The position numbers and the translations under genes were made by a program. Source: Acidobacteriota bacterium (GTDB taxonomy: Bacteria > Acidobacteriota > UBA6911). From it: 39,231 nt of DNA. Where the stretch lies: contig JAAYAM010000277.1 of NCBI GenBank assembly GCA_012719355.1, forward strand, positions 1 to 39,231, given 5' to 3'. Each line of letters begins with the position of its first letter. The stretch's first letter is position 1. The notes beneath the pieces were generated by a model. It ran no database searches. It was given only the letters and a program-made list of their open reading frames with translations, and was not told the DNA's origin. Shown piece by piece: positions 27,444-36,027 of the stretch.

Positions 27444-29168
27444 CTAACGCCACTTGTCTACCGAGGCGCTCGACAGATAGCCGAAATCCCCGGCTTGCCA
27501 GAAGAGGTTGGTTCCGCCTCCCACCGACAGGATGTGTATATTGGAGGGACTCACAATCTGCGGTATCTTAGCGTCCCTCGGGAGTTTCATCCATGATGCG
27601 AACGGTTCTCTCCCCTGCTTTCCGGTCGGGAGTATGAAGTTCTGCACGCTGTAGTAGTTGTCCAGCCAGTCCCCGACAGTGACGAACGTGTTTTTATGGA
27701 TCCATTCGATCAGCTGCTCTTTGGAATCGAATCCTTCACGTTCCTTGAGCTGCTTGATAATAGTCGGGTCGAGCAGCAGCGTGACGGGAGAAAACGGGCT
27801 CACAAACTGCAGCCAGAACGGGATCTGGGTGTGGAAGGGCTTTCCAAAACTCTGATCCGGGTGGGTGAATCCCCAGCCGTTGAAAGTACTGACAACACTT
27901 TCGTTGGGCTTGAATCCGTGCTGCACGTGGAAGGGTTTCCATCCCGGGGGGAGTTCCTCTTCGTTTTCCGGCATGCACAGGTTGTTGTAGTTGAAGTTGT
28001 TCCCCTGGCTTCCCATGTAGGTCTCGCCTACTTTGGCGCCGGCAGCCAGATTGATTGACATCAGGGTCCAGGCTCTTCCTATGACTGCATTGGAATGGTT
28101 GAACGGGCCGAGCGCGCCGATTCCGGCATTCATCTTGATCTCGTTCCGGACAGGGCCGTTCACCACGACCATTCTTGCGAATGAGGTGGTCGAGGTGAAG
28201 AGAGATGGTTGTCCGGTCGAAGCCAGCGCAAGTATCACCGGAAACTGCTCCGGCGTGGCGCCTGCCATCACAGCGTTCACGGCAACTTTTTCCACTGTGT
28301 AGCTCCAGAGCTCGTGCGGCGAGGAAGGCTGCATTCGGCCGACCAGCTCATCCGGTTTCCTGCTGGTTCCTTTCAGCATTTCCGCGACACGCGCTTCTGT
28401 GGGAAGCACTACAGGCAGTCCGTCCGTCCAACCGTTGTCCAGAAACAGGCGGTGCAGCCTGTCGGCGGTGTCCGGTTCGACGAGTCGCGGAGTCGGTCTC
28501 TCGATGAATCCTTTCTTCGTGTCTTCGGCCGTGAGAGGATCCATCAATCCGCCGATGATTTCCTGCAGCACTGGTTTGCCGGAGACCGGGCTATTGCCTT
28601 GGAGGTACTTGCGGCATAGCTCGGCAGGCACGCCCGTGATGGGATGGGGCACGAAAGTGAACCGCTGATTCGGCATTCCTTTCTTGAATGCGTAGGTAAT
28701 TACCAGATCACGAAATACTCTGGTGACGACAGAAGACGTGGGTACTCCAAGTTTTTCGACTGTCCAGCTATGGCCGACGACCGACGGCGAGCAGGAACTT
28801 CAATGACCTACCCCCATGATCATGCCATGGCCTTTCTCCTTTATTTCGGCCCACAGTTTGGGATCGTCGTCGAAATAAGTTCCTGCCTTTATCCTGACAA
28901 CCCAATTGGTTTTCGGATATTTCGCGCTCAGCAGTTTCTGCATCTCCGTGAAGAACTGATGAGTATCGGTGAAACCGATGTCGACGATGTAGATGGTCTT
29001 GCCTTCAAGTGTCGTCAGACGGGGTGCCATGGGAACTCGTGCTATGGCGGGAGGCTGACCAAGCGGGTTGAAAACGGTTATTTTGGGTTCCTGCGCCTCA
29101 GAGACGCTGAAAAACAGCGGAACGTAGAGAATAACTGCTATCAGTGATATGCCGGTTTTCTTTTTCAC
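27444..29168 (-). CDS. UGSC-family selenoprotein, in-frame UGA decoded as selenocysteine (574 aa)
   Basis: Start is a GTG at 29168 with GGAG 7 nt upstream. Residues 1-26 are a signal peptide (ISLIAVILYVPLFFSVSEAQ). An in-frame TGA at 28802-28800 is codon 123. Both sides are open in the same frame: 122 codons before, 451 after, ending at 27444. The sequence around it, GHGMIMGVGH-U-SSCSPSVVGHSWTVEKLGVPT, matches the UGSC family (typically ...GxGxUGSC...), giving a redox-like U-x-x-C motif with Sec123 and Cys126. The large C-terminal part (about 195-574, NGWTDGLPVVLPT, TVEKVAVNAVMAGATPEQFPV, VVVNGPVRNEIKMNAGIGALGP) is a domain often found with it. The half beginning at the 28676 ATG has no usable ribosome-binding site of its own. 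Enzymatic reaction unknown. Sel genes are not in the window. Confidence 0.85.
28763..28802 (-). promoter_or_regulatory. Bacterial SECIS-like hairpin following the UGA
   Basis: Reading the minus strand from the TGA: stem TCC (28796-28794), T.T mismatch, GCT (28792-28790), one unpaired C, GCCG (28788-28785), an 8-nt apical loop containing GGUC, CGGC (28776-28773), a CAT bulge, AGC (28769-28767), T, GGA (28765-28763). The two loop guanines are 17 nt past the UGA, close to the position in E. coli fdhF mRNA, whose loop is also GGUCU-type. SelB recognises such elements. Hand-folded only. Confidence 0.65.
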
Positions 29169-29354
29169 TCCTTTTCTCCTTCGAAAAGCTGCACTTCCGG
29201 TTGGCTCGAGAGTACTCCGGCAAAACTATCCTTTTCAGCGGAAAAATGAAATCAAAAAGAGCAACCCGGGTAGCATTGAGGTTAATGGGTGGCTTGTGGC
29301 CTTTTTTTGGATTAGAATTTCGAAAGCTTCAATTACCCCCTGGAGACAACAGAC

Positions 29355-30326
29355 ATGAAGCGGACCAAACTCGTATTCCTCTCTGGTATCGTGTTGGTGG
29401 GGATGTGCCTGGCTTTGTACAAGAACATGTCGGCAGATGGTGTAACGTCCACCATGCCCGCCGGCCTCGACCGGCTGCCCGGAGACTGTCAGGTTGTCTT
29501 TGGCGTGAACATGCGGAAGTTCGCGGAGAGTCCGGCACAGGAGACATTCCGGCACAACCTTAACAGGCAACTGGGTTTTGATCTTGCCGAGTTCACGCGC
29601 CAGAGCAGTGTTGATCCTGCCCGGGACATTTCGCATCTGGTCGGTGCCGGTTGCTCCGGTAAGGGGGTCGGACAAAGGAATGTAGTTGTCGCGAGCGGCA
29701 CTTTTGACCGGGATCTGCTTTCGAGCTATCTGCGGTCCAAACTGGAGCTGATTGAAATCGAGTATGCGGGCGCGACAGTCCTCATCCTGCCTGACAGGCG
29801 ACGTGATGTCGCCGAGAGGGGGCTCGTCATCATGAGCAATCGTGAAATCGCGCTCGGCGATCTGCAGTTGCTCAAGGATGTGCTCGATCTTCGCGAAAAA
29901 GGAGGGAAGAGCATCCTCGACAATCGGCGGATGGTGTCGCTGATCGAAAGCGTGGATGTGGAGGAGATGTTCTGGTTCGCCGGCGAGGGGCGCGGGTTCA
30001 TCGCGACTCCGCTTCCGGGGGGACTGCCGACCACTTCGTCCATACGTGACGTTACCGGGACCATGAACGTGACCGATGTCATCACCGGCCGGATCGTCGC
30101 GACCGCTTACACCTCTGAGTCCGCCGCGAAGTTTGCAGAAGCCATCAAGGGACTGGTGACGCTGGGACAGCTCGCCGGTGATCGCAATCCGGGTCTGAAG
30201 ATGCTGGCTGACGGATTATCGGTGTCGCAGAGCGAAGCCCAGATAGACATCGGACTCAAATTCCCTGTACAGATGCTGAAAACATTTGACCGCCTCCCGC
30301 CGGGTGAAGCCAGTGGGCGCAATTAG
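29355..30326 (+). CDS. Exported conserved protein of unknown function
   Basis: 323 residues. The N-terminus MKRTKLVFLSGIVLVGMCLALYK is a signal anchor or signal peptide, so most of the protein is extracytoplasmic. The mature region starts AGLDRLPGDCQVVFGVNMRKFAESPAQETFR, a theme seen in acidobacterial hypothetical proteins that evaluate the difference between per-protein norms, but I cannot name the family. Other features are SHLVGAGCSGKG, VMSNREIALGDLQLLKDVLDL and SVDVEEMFWFAGEGRGF, with two extracytoplasmic cysteines near each end of the first third. It begins 186 nt from the divergent selenoprotein gene. CTGGAGAC is a modest ribosome-binding site. The gene after it starts 162 nt downstream, with no clear intervening gene. 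Confidence 0.65.
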   Translation: MKRTKLVFLSGIVLVGMCLALYKNMSADGVTSTMPAGLDRLPGDCQVVFGVNMRKFAESPAQETFRHNLNRQLGFDLAEFTRQSSVDPARDISHLVGAGCSGKGVGQRNVVVASGTFDRDLLSSYLRSKLELIEIEYAGATVLILPDRRRDVAERGLVIMSNREIALGDLQLLKDVLDLREKGGKSILDNRRMVSLIESVDVEEMFWFAGEGRGFIATPLPGGLPTTSSIRDVTGTMNVTDVITGRIVATAYTSESAAKFAEAIKGLVTLGQLAGDRNPGLKMLADGLSVSQSEAQIDIGLKFPVQMLKTFDRLPPGEASGRN

Positions 30327-30488
30327 GTGAAAACACACGGCCCCGTCCGTCCTTCCCTGCAGGCGCATCCTCAACCTGCCCCTGCGCTGTCGAGCTTCGA
30401 CAAAATGAATCCGGCCTATTGGCAGTTGTCCGGCTTGGGGTCACAATAATAGGGAATCAGGCTAATGCCCCTTACCGGAGGAACATTG

Positions 30489-31694
30489 ATGGACAATGCT
30501 GCTATCGAGCGAGCCAAGGCACAATTCGGTAAGCTTCTCGAAGACCAGATGCGCCGTATCGAAAAGGTACTGGCAGCTCCCGACTGGATTGACTACAGCA
30601 AGGTGGAAACGCTCCGGATCGGCATCCTGGCGGGCGATGGAATAGGACCATTCATCGCCGGAGAAGCGAGGAGAATTCTGGAACTGCTGCTGTCGGACGA
30701 AGTCAGAAGCGGGAAAATCGTCATCAACGATATCGAAGGACTCACGATTGAAAACCGTTCCGCTCATGGCAAGACGATACCCGACGACGTCCTGGAAGAG
30801 ATCAGGAAATACCATGTTACGTTGAAAGGCCCCACCTACACTCCGAGAGTGGGGGATCCGTGGCCCAATCTGGAAAGCTGCAACGTGGCCATGCGCAAGG
30901 AACTGGACCTGTTTGCGAATCTGCGGCCCGTCCGGATTCCGACCCAGGGAATCGACTGGGCCTTCTTTCGGGAGAATACCGAAGACCTCTACGCCCTTGG
31001 TCCCTACGGACTCGAAGTGGATGACAACATAACGGTTGATTTCCGGCTCATCAGCAACCCAGGGTCTGAGCGGATCGCACGGCTGGCATTCGACTATGCC
31101 AGGAAGAATAACCGTACCCAGGTCACCTGCGTGACGAAAGCAAATATCATAAAGACTACCGATGGCTGTTTCCTCAAGAGTTTCTATCGCGTGGCGGAAG
31201 AGTATCCGGAAATAAATGCCGATGACTGGTACATTGATATCATGACTGCGAAGCTTGTGGACGAGAAGCGGCGCCGGCATTTTCAAGTGCTGGTTCTGCC
31301 GAATCTCTACGGGGACATCCTTACGGATGAAGCCGCCGAGTTTCAGGGCGGAGTCGGAACCGCGGGAAGCGCCAATATCGGGAAGCAGTACGCGATGTTT
31401 GAAGCAATTCACGGTTCAGCCCCGCGCATGGTCGAGGAAGGAAGGGTACAGTACGCGGATCCCGCCTCGATGATCCGCGCCGCTTCGATGCTGCTCGGCC
31501 ATATCGGGTTTCCGGAGAAGTCGCGCAATCTCGACATGGCGCTGGATATCTGCGCGCAATACGAGAGAAAACTTGTCATCACCGGCCGTCCGACAGGTCC
31601 GAGTGGAACCGAGTTTACAGATTATGTAATGGATTGGCTTGCTGATTCGAAGCTGGCCATGACTTGGGAGAAATATATCAGGGACGGTCAATGA
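30489..31694 (+). CDS. Isocitrate/isopropylmalate dehydrogenase family protein (probable isocitrate dehydrogenase)
   Basis: The ATG at 30489 has CGGAGG 7 nt upstream, favouring it over the ATG at 30465. The 401-residue enzyme has the beta-decarboxylating dehydrogenase layout: RIGILAGDGIGPFIAGEARRIL, substrate-phosphate and Arg residues in LKGPTYTPRVGDP and NLRPVRIP, the FFRENTEDLYALGPYG catalytic-Tyr region, and VLPNLYGDILTDEAAEFQGGVGTAGSANIG near the metal Asp and cofactor site. Substrate choice between isocitrate and isopropylmalate cannot be read with confidence; the adjoining malate dehydrogenase supports isocitrate. The two genes are 51 nt apart and probably an operon. Confidence 0.85.
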   Translation: MDNAAIERAKAQFGKLLEDQMRRIEKVLAAPDWIDYSKVETLRIGILAGDGIGPFIAGEARRILELLLSDEVRSGKIVINDIEGLTIENRSAHGKTIPDDVLEEIRKYHVTLKGPTYTPRVGDPWPNLESCNVAMRKELDLFANLRPVRIPTQGIDWAFFRENTEDLYALGPYGLEVDDNITVDFRLISNPGSERIARLAFDYARKNNRTQVTCVTKANIIKTTDGCFLKSFYRVAEEYPEINADDWYIDIMTAKLVDEKRRRHFQVLVLPNLYGDILTDEAAEFQGGVGTAGSANIGKQYAMFEAIHGSAPRMVEEGRVQYADPASMIRAASMLLGHIGFPEKSRNLDMALDICAQYERKLVITGRPTGPSGTEFTDYVMDWLADSKLAMTWEKYIRDGQ

Positions 31695-31745
31695 TAAGCC
31701 GGTACAACGACTGATTATACTTCCAAATCGAAAAGGGGGAGTCAT

Positions 31746-32699
31746 ATGCGTAAGAAGGTTGCGCTGATAGGGGGCGGCCAGATCGGCCAGATCCTGGCCA
31801 TGCTGACTTCAATGAAGGAACTCGGCGATGTCGTAATCCTCGACATGCCGGCATTTGAAAACCCGGTTAAAGGCAAGGCACTCGATCTGGCCGAGATGGC
31901 CCCTCACGGCAACTACGACAGCCGGATAATCGGTACATCAGATTACAAAGACATCGAAGGGGCGGATGTCGTGATTGTCACCGCCGGAAAACCTCGTGAA
32001 GCGGGAATGACCCGGGAAGATCTTCTGGACATAAACACCAAGGTCATTGCCGATGTGGCAAAAGGGGTTCGGCAACATGCGCCGAGAGCGTTCTGCATCA
32101 TCATCACCAATCCGCTCGATGCCATGGTTTATGTGTTCCACAAGGTCAGCGGCTTTCCGAAGCAGCAGGTTGTCGGAATGGCGGGCACGCTGGATACCGC
32201 ACGCTGGCGCGCGTTCATTGCCATGGAACTCGGGGTGTCGGTTGCCGACGTTGCCGGTACAGTTCTCGGGGGGCACGGCCCTGACATGGTCCCTCTTCCG
32301 CGCCTGACTACGGTAGGGGGAGTGCCGCTTGCCGAGATTGCCACGAAAGAACAGATCGACAGGCTGGTTACCAGGACCCGGGAGGCAGGGACTGAAATTG
32401 TAAAGCTCTTTGGAAAAGGCTCCGCATTTTTCAGCCCGGCGTGGAGCGCCATCGTGATGGCCGAGTCATATCTTAAGGACAAGAGGCGTGTGCTCGCCTG
32501 CGCAGCGATGTGCGAAGGTGAATACGGGGTTCAGGGACTGTTTATCGGCGTCCCCGCACTCATAAGCGCCAAAGGGGTCGAGAAGATATTTGAGATTCAA
32601 CTGACCGAAGAGGAAAAGGCCCAGCTCAGTAAGACGGTCGAGGGGGTGAAGAAGACCGTATCGGAGTGCAGGATCTCGCCGGCGGAACCGCTACCGTAG
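31746..32699 (+). CDS. mdh: Malate dehydrogenase (LDH-type)
   Basis: Oxidises malate to oxaloacetate with NAD. 317 residues of the lactate/malate dehydrogenase superfamily, the MDH type III group. It has the nucleotide loop GGGQIGQ (9-15), the conserved Asp after the second strand (VVILDM), the substrate loop AGKPREAGMTREDL with the Arg that selects malate, ITNPLDAMVYVF, catalytic LGGHGPDMVPLP with His, and AGTEIVKLFGKGSAFFSPA. GGGGGAG lies 6 nt before the ATG. The last 9 nt overlap the convergent methyltransferase gene. Position after the isocitrate-type enzyme suggests a TCA cycle pair. Confidence 0.94.
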   Translation: MRKKVALIGGGQIGQILAMLTSMKELGDVVILDMPAFENPVKGKALDLAEMAPHGNYDSRIIGTSDYKDIEGADVVIVTAGKPREAGMTREDLLDINTKVIADVAKGVRQHAPRAFCIIITNPLDAMVYVFHKVSGFPKQQVVGMAGTLDTARWRAFIAMELGVSVADVAGTVLGGHGPDMVPLPRLTTVGGVPLAEIATKEQIDRLVTRTREAGTEIVKLFGKGSAFFSPAWSAIVMAESYLKDKRRVLACAAMCEGEYGVQGLFIGVPALISAKGVEKIFEIQLTEEEKAQLSKTVEGVKKTVSECRISPAEPLP

Positions 32700-33485
32700 C
32701 GTGGCATGCCAGTTCTGCGTGTTGCCGCCCGACTGTACCGTTCCTTCTATGGTATTCCCGATTACCCGTCCCGAGTACTTGCTGTTTCCGGCGGTGAAAC
32801 TTATCTGATCACCGTTGAGTATGGGATTGGTGATTCCGTTGCCGTTGAGAGTGCCGGAAATCTTCTGAAACTTCTGGGTCAGGGTGAGTTCTGCGGTGCT
32901 ATTGTCTGTCTTCCACGCCCAGCTTCCTTCCACTCTTGCGGGGACTATCCAGAGATAAGCGGTGCGGCCTTCTTTCTGGACAGTCTGATCGGCCTCCCAG
33001 TCCCCCATGTCAAAGGCATGTGAGACAACCCGGGTTCCAGGCTTAAGTTTCAAAATGGAAGGGCGCAGCCTCAGATTGAGATGCTGGAGAAGGTACATCG
33101 TGATGACGGTGGCTTTACTCAGGTCAATCTCGAATATGTCAGCCTGCTCGAACGAGGCTTTCTGGGCGACACCGGCTTTCTCGGCGTTGCGTCTTGACAG
33201 TGCCACCATGTCAGAGTTGTATTCGACTCCGAGCGCACGCGCTCCGTGTTTAGCGGCCGCAATCACGATCCGGCCGTCTCCGGAGCCGAGATCGATCAGG
33301 AAATCGCCGGGAGTCACCTTAGCCAGATCGAGCATGGCCTCAACCAGCTTTTCGTCTGTGGGCACCCAAATGACGTCTTTCCCCGGTTGCCCGACACTCG
33401 GTTCATATTGTTGTGCGGGAGATGCTGATGGGAGGAGTAACAGACACGCTGCCAGAAAGAGCACCAACCAGGACTTACTTCGCAT
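32691..33485 (-). CDS. Exported SAM-dependent methyltransferase-like protein
   Basis: The ATG at 33485 with GGAG 6 nt upstream begins a signal peptide (SWLVLFLAACLLLLPSASPAQ), so a 264-residue protein would be exported; an upstream ATG at 33521 adds 12 residues. The mature part starts with KDVIWVPTDEKLVEAML, then the class I methyltransferase motif I FLIDLGSGDGRIVIAAAKHG, the acidic end of strand 2 (LGVEYNSDM), and motif-II-like QADIFEIDL. After about residue 175 is a C-terminal extension of beta strands (SGTLNGNGITNPILNGDQISF, YSGRVIGNTIEGTVQSGG). SAM in the periplasm is not expected, so either the substrate is met before export or the fold has another role. Its tail overlaps mdh by 9 nt. 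Confidence 0.8.
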   Translation of the reverse strand: MRSKSWLVLFLAACLLLLPSASPAQQYEPSVGQPGKDVIWVPTDEKLVEAMLDLAKVTPGDFLIDLGSGDGRIVIAAAKHGARALGVEYNSDMVALSRRNAEKAGVAQKASFEQADIFEIDLSKATVITMYLLQHLNLRLRPSILKLKPGTRVVSHAFDMGDWEADQTVQKEGRTAYLWIVPARVEGSWAWKTDNSTAELTLTQKFQKISGTLNGNGITNPILNGDQISFTAGNSKYSGRVIGNTIEGTVQSGGNTQNWHATLR

Positions 33486-33557
33486 ACTCAGCTCCGGAAA
33501 AGAGGGAAAGGCAGCCGGCAAGGGAATTGCCTGCTGCCCTGACTACTGCCGAGTGCT

Positions 33558-34097
33558 TTAGCAGCGGGAGGCGATCCAGCCGCTGCCGCACAGCGAGAAG
33601 CATTCGCCACAGGCGCGGCAGGAGAGCTCTGCTCCCTCGATCAGCTCGGGCCTGCGCTCGATGCCTCGCCCCTTGAAGTAAATCTTATTCGACTTCTTGA
33701 CCTCAGAGCAATACCTGAGACAGAGCCCGCAAAGGCTGCAATCGGTCAGACCGGTTGTGAAGCGGGATGAAGTGACCCCGTATTCTTTGGCATAAGGCTG
33801 CCATGAAGGCCAGAGAAGCTCTATGATCATGCGGCGGATCCGCCTGATCTTCTCCGTGGTGGTCTGTACGCGCAGCCCTTCTTCCACCGGATAGACGCAC
33901 GATGCCACCAGCCGTTTGCGGCCCGCGCTGGTTTCGATTTCGACCATGCACATGCGGCACCCGCCATAGGGCTCCAGCCTGTCATCGTCGCACATGGTTG
34001 GTATCTTGATTCCGATTGACTTTGCCGCCTGCAGGACCGTTGTCCCTTCTGCAGCCTCTACCGTCCGGCCATCAATTTCCATTTTTACGTTTGACAT
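33558..34097 (-). CDS. NuoG/HoxU-like iron-sulfur subunit (small)
   Basis: The ATG at 34097 has GAGG 8 nt upstream. 179 residues: a [2Fe-2S] N-terminal domain (VKMEIDGRTVEAAEGTTVLQAAKSIG, PTMCDDDRLEPYGGCRMCMVEI) with its four Cys at roughly 35-70, then two [4Fe-4S] motifs, CSLCGLCLRYC and CRACGECFSLC, as in HoxU and the NuoG N-terminus. The His-containing cluster (HxxxCxxCxxxxxC) that normally lies between them is absent. The chain ends just after a Cys, without the long catalytic portion of NuoG or formate/hydrogenase alpha subunits. It begins 10 nt after the NuoF-like stop, so they are translationally linked. Likely relays electrons from the flavoprotein to a partner outside the window. Confidence 0.88.
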   Translation of the reverse strand: MSNVKMEIDGRTVEAAEGTTVLQAAKSIGIKIPTMCDDDRLEPYGGCRMCMVEIETSAGRKRLVASCVYPVEEGLRVQTTTEKIRRIRRMIIELLWPSWQPYAKEYGVTSSRFTTGLTDCSLCGLCLRYCSEVKKSNKIYFKGRGIERRPELIEGAELSCRACGECFSLCGSGWIASRC

Positions 34098-34107
34098 TGG
34101 GACCTCA

Positions 34108-36027
34108 CTACTGTTTGCCTGCGGGCAGGGTTGCTGCCGCTGCTGGTTGATTCTGAATCGTATACGCGGGTACCTTGATGACAGCCCTGCACTTATCGGG
34201 GCAGGCCGTGTAACAGGCGCCGCACTTGATGCATTTTGCCTGAACAATTGTGAAGACCTTGTCTTCCGACTTGTTCACTGCGCCGACGGGGCAGGCGCGC
34301 AGGCAGGCACCGCATGCCTTGCACCTTTCCTGGTCGATCTGATAGGCGATCAATGCCGTACAGACTCCGGCCGAGCAGCGCTTTTCCCTGATGTGCTCCA
34401 GGTATTCATCGCGGAAGTACTTCAGCGTTGAGGCCACCGGGAAAGGAGCGGACTGGCCGAGCGCGCACAGCGAGGCAGCTTCCATGAATTCGGCGAGCTC
34501 ATCGAGGGTATCGAGATCCTGTTCCTCACCCCATCCTTTCGTGATCCTTTCCAGGATGGCGAGCATCTGGCGCAGGCCTTCGCGACACGGGACGCACTTG
34601 CCGCACGATTCGTGAGCCAGGAAGTTGATGTAGTACCTCGCGGTATCGACCATGCAGGTGTTCTCGTCCATGACGATCATTCCGCCGGAACCCATCATGG
34701 ATCCGACCTGGCTGAGCTCGTCGAAAGCGACCGGCAGATCCAGGAGCGACTCAGGTATCACTCCACCTGAGGGGCCTCCTGTCTGGACGGCTTTGAATTT
34801 CTTTCCGTTGGGTATGCCGCCGCCGATCTTGAAGATGATGTCGCGCAGGGGAATTCCCATCGGGACCTCGACCAGGCCGGTGTTCTTCACTTTGCCGACC
34901 AGCGAAAAGATCTTAGTCCCCTTGCTCTTTTCGGTTCCCATGCTGCGGAACCAGTCCGCGCCCTTGTCTATGATCTGAGGAACATAGGCCCAGGTTTCAA
35001 CGTTGTTCAGGCACGAGGGTTTCCCCCACAGCCCTTTTTCCGACGTGCGGATGTACTTAGGACGGGGTTCCCCTACACGGCCTTCGATTGCACTCATCAG
35101 CGCGCTCGATTCACCGGAGACAAATGCGCCGGCGCCGCGATGTATCTTCACGTCGAACGAGAACCCGGATCCCAGTAGGTTCTTGCCGAGGAGCCCGTAT
35201 TCTCTTGCCTGTTCAAGCGCCTTCGCGGCGTGGGTTCGGGCCAGCGGATACTCCTGCCGTACATAGATGAAACCTTCCGATGCTCCGATGGCGTAGGCTC
35301 CGAGAATGAGGCCTTCCAGAACGCTGTGAGGATTGCCTTCGAGCAGGCTGCGGTCCATGTAAGCTCCCGGATCTCCTTCGTCGGCGTTGACGATGACATA
35401 CTTCGGTTCGCCTTGGGCTTTACGCGTGGTTTCCCACTTGATGCCCGCAGGGAATCCGCCGCCGCCGCGCCCGCGCAGGTTGGCCTTCTTCACTTCCTCC
35501 AGAACGGCTTCCGGAGTCATGCCGGACAGCGCTTTCGCCAGCGCCGAGTAGCCTCCCACCGCGATGTAATCGAGTATGTTTGCGGCGTCGATCCGAACGT
35601 TGTTGGCGAGCAGAACGCGCTTCTGGTACTTGTAGAACGGGATCTCGTCAAGATTCCCGAGGCGCTTGCCGCTGTCCTCGTCGAGATACAGCAGCTTATC
35701 TGTAGCCCCTTCTCCTGTGACCGCCTTGTCGATGATCGCCGGCACGTTCTTTGGTTGCGCTCCCAGGAAGCAGGCATCCGACGGCTGGATCACGACAAGC
35801 GGTCCTCGTTCACAGAAACCGTGGCAGCCGGTTCGCCGCACTCCGATCCTGTCGCTGAGACCGCGTTTTTCGATCTCCTCCTCGAAGGCGTCGGCCAGGG
35901 TTTCGGCGCCATAGGCGCGGCAGCCCGTGCCCGCGCACACAGCCACCCATTTTTCCTTGGCATTGCGCCCGGCGATGATTTCTTCCCTAAGTTTTTCAAG
36001 ATCTGCAGGGGTTTCTAAGCGAGACAT
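34108..36027 (-). CDS. NuoF/HoxF/HndC-like NAD(P)H-oxidising flavoprotein
   Basis: 639 residues, the long diaphorase form. The N-terminal thioredoxin-like [2Fe-2S] domain has CAGTGC and RTGCHGFC (about 31-80). The flavin/NADH core includes NLRGRGGGGFPAGIKW, VIVNADEGDPGAYMDRSLLE, GAGAFVSGESSALMSAIEGR and QTGGPSGGVIPE. Next is ESCGKCVPCREGLRQML (the NuoF [4Fe-4S] cluster). The C-terminus adds a two-cluster ferredoxin (CKACGACLRACP and CIKCGACYTACP). Such proteins pass electrons from NAD(P)H to Fe-S partners in bidirectional hydrogenases, bifurcating complexes and formate dehydrogenases. The start overlaps the upstream REC-NuoE gene by 13 nt. Confidence 0.93.
   Translation of the reverse strand: MSRLETPADLEKLREEIIAGRNAKEKWVAVCAGTGCRAYGAETLADAFEEEIEKRGLSDRIGVRRTGCHGFCERGPLVVIQPSDACFLGAQPKNVPAIIDKAVTGEGATDKLLYLDEDSGKRLGNLDEIPFYKYQKRVLLANNVRIDAANILDYIAVGGYSALAKALSGMTPEAVLEEVKKANLRGRGGGGFPAGIKWETTRKAQGEPKYVIVNADEGDPGAYMDRSLLEGNPHSVLEGLILGAYAIGASEGFIYVRQEYPLARTHAAKALEQAREYGLLGKNLLGSGFSFDVKIHRGAGAFVSGESSALMSAIEGRVGEPRPKYIRTSEKGLWGKPSCLNNVETWAYVPQIIDKGADWFRSMGTEKSKGTKIFSLVGKVKNTGLVEVPMGIPLRDIIFKIGGGIPNGKKFKAVQTGGPSGGVIPESLLDLPVAFDELSQVGSMMGSGGMIVMDENTCMVDTARYYINFLAHESCGKCVPCREGLRQMLAILERITKGWGEEQDLDTLDELAEFMEAASLCALGQSAPFPVASTLKYFRDEYLEHIREKRCSAGVCTALIAYQIDQERCKACGACLRACPVGAVNKSEDKVFTIVQAKCIKCGACYTACPDKCRAVIKVPAYTIQNQPAAAATLPAGKQ

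Noticed and set aside
28677-28799. Apparent intergenic spacer between two minus-strand ORFs
   Set aside because: It is open in the frame shared by both ORFs and encodes the conserved continuation of the UGSC motif, so it is coding.
28800-28802. Nonsense mutation making a pseudogene
   Set aside because: Both sides are intact, the TGA is exactly at the family's Sec/Cys position and a SECIS-like hairpin follows; a random nonsense mutation would not explain this. It cannot be wholly excluded without the sel genes.
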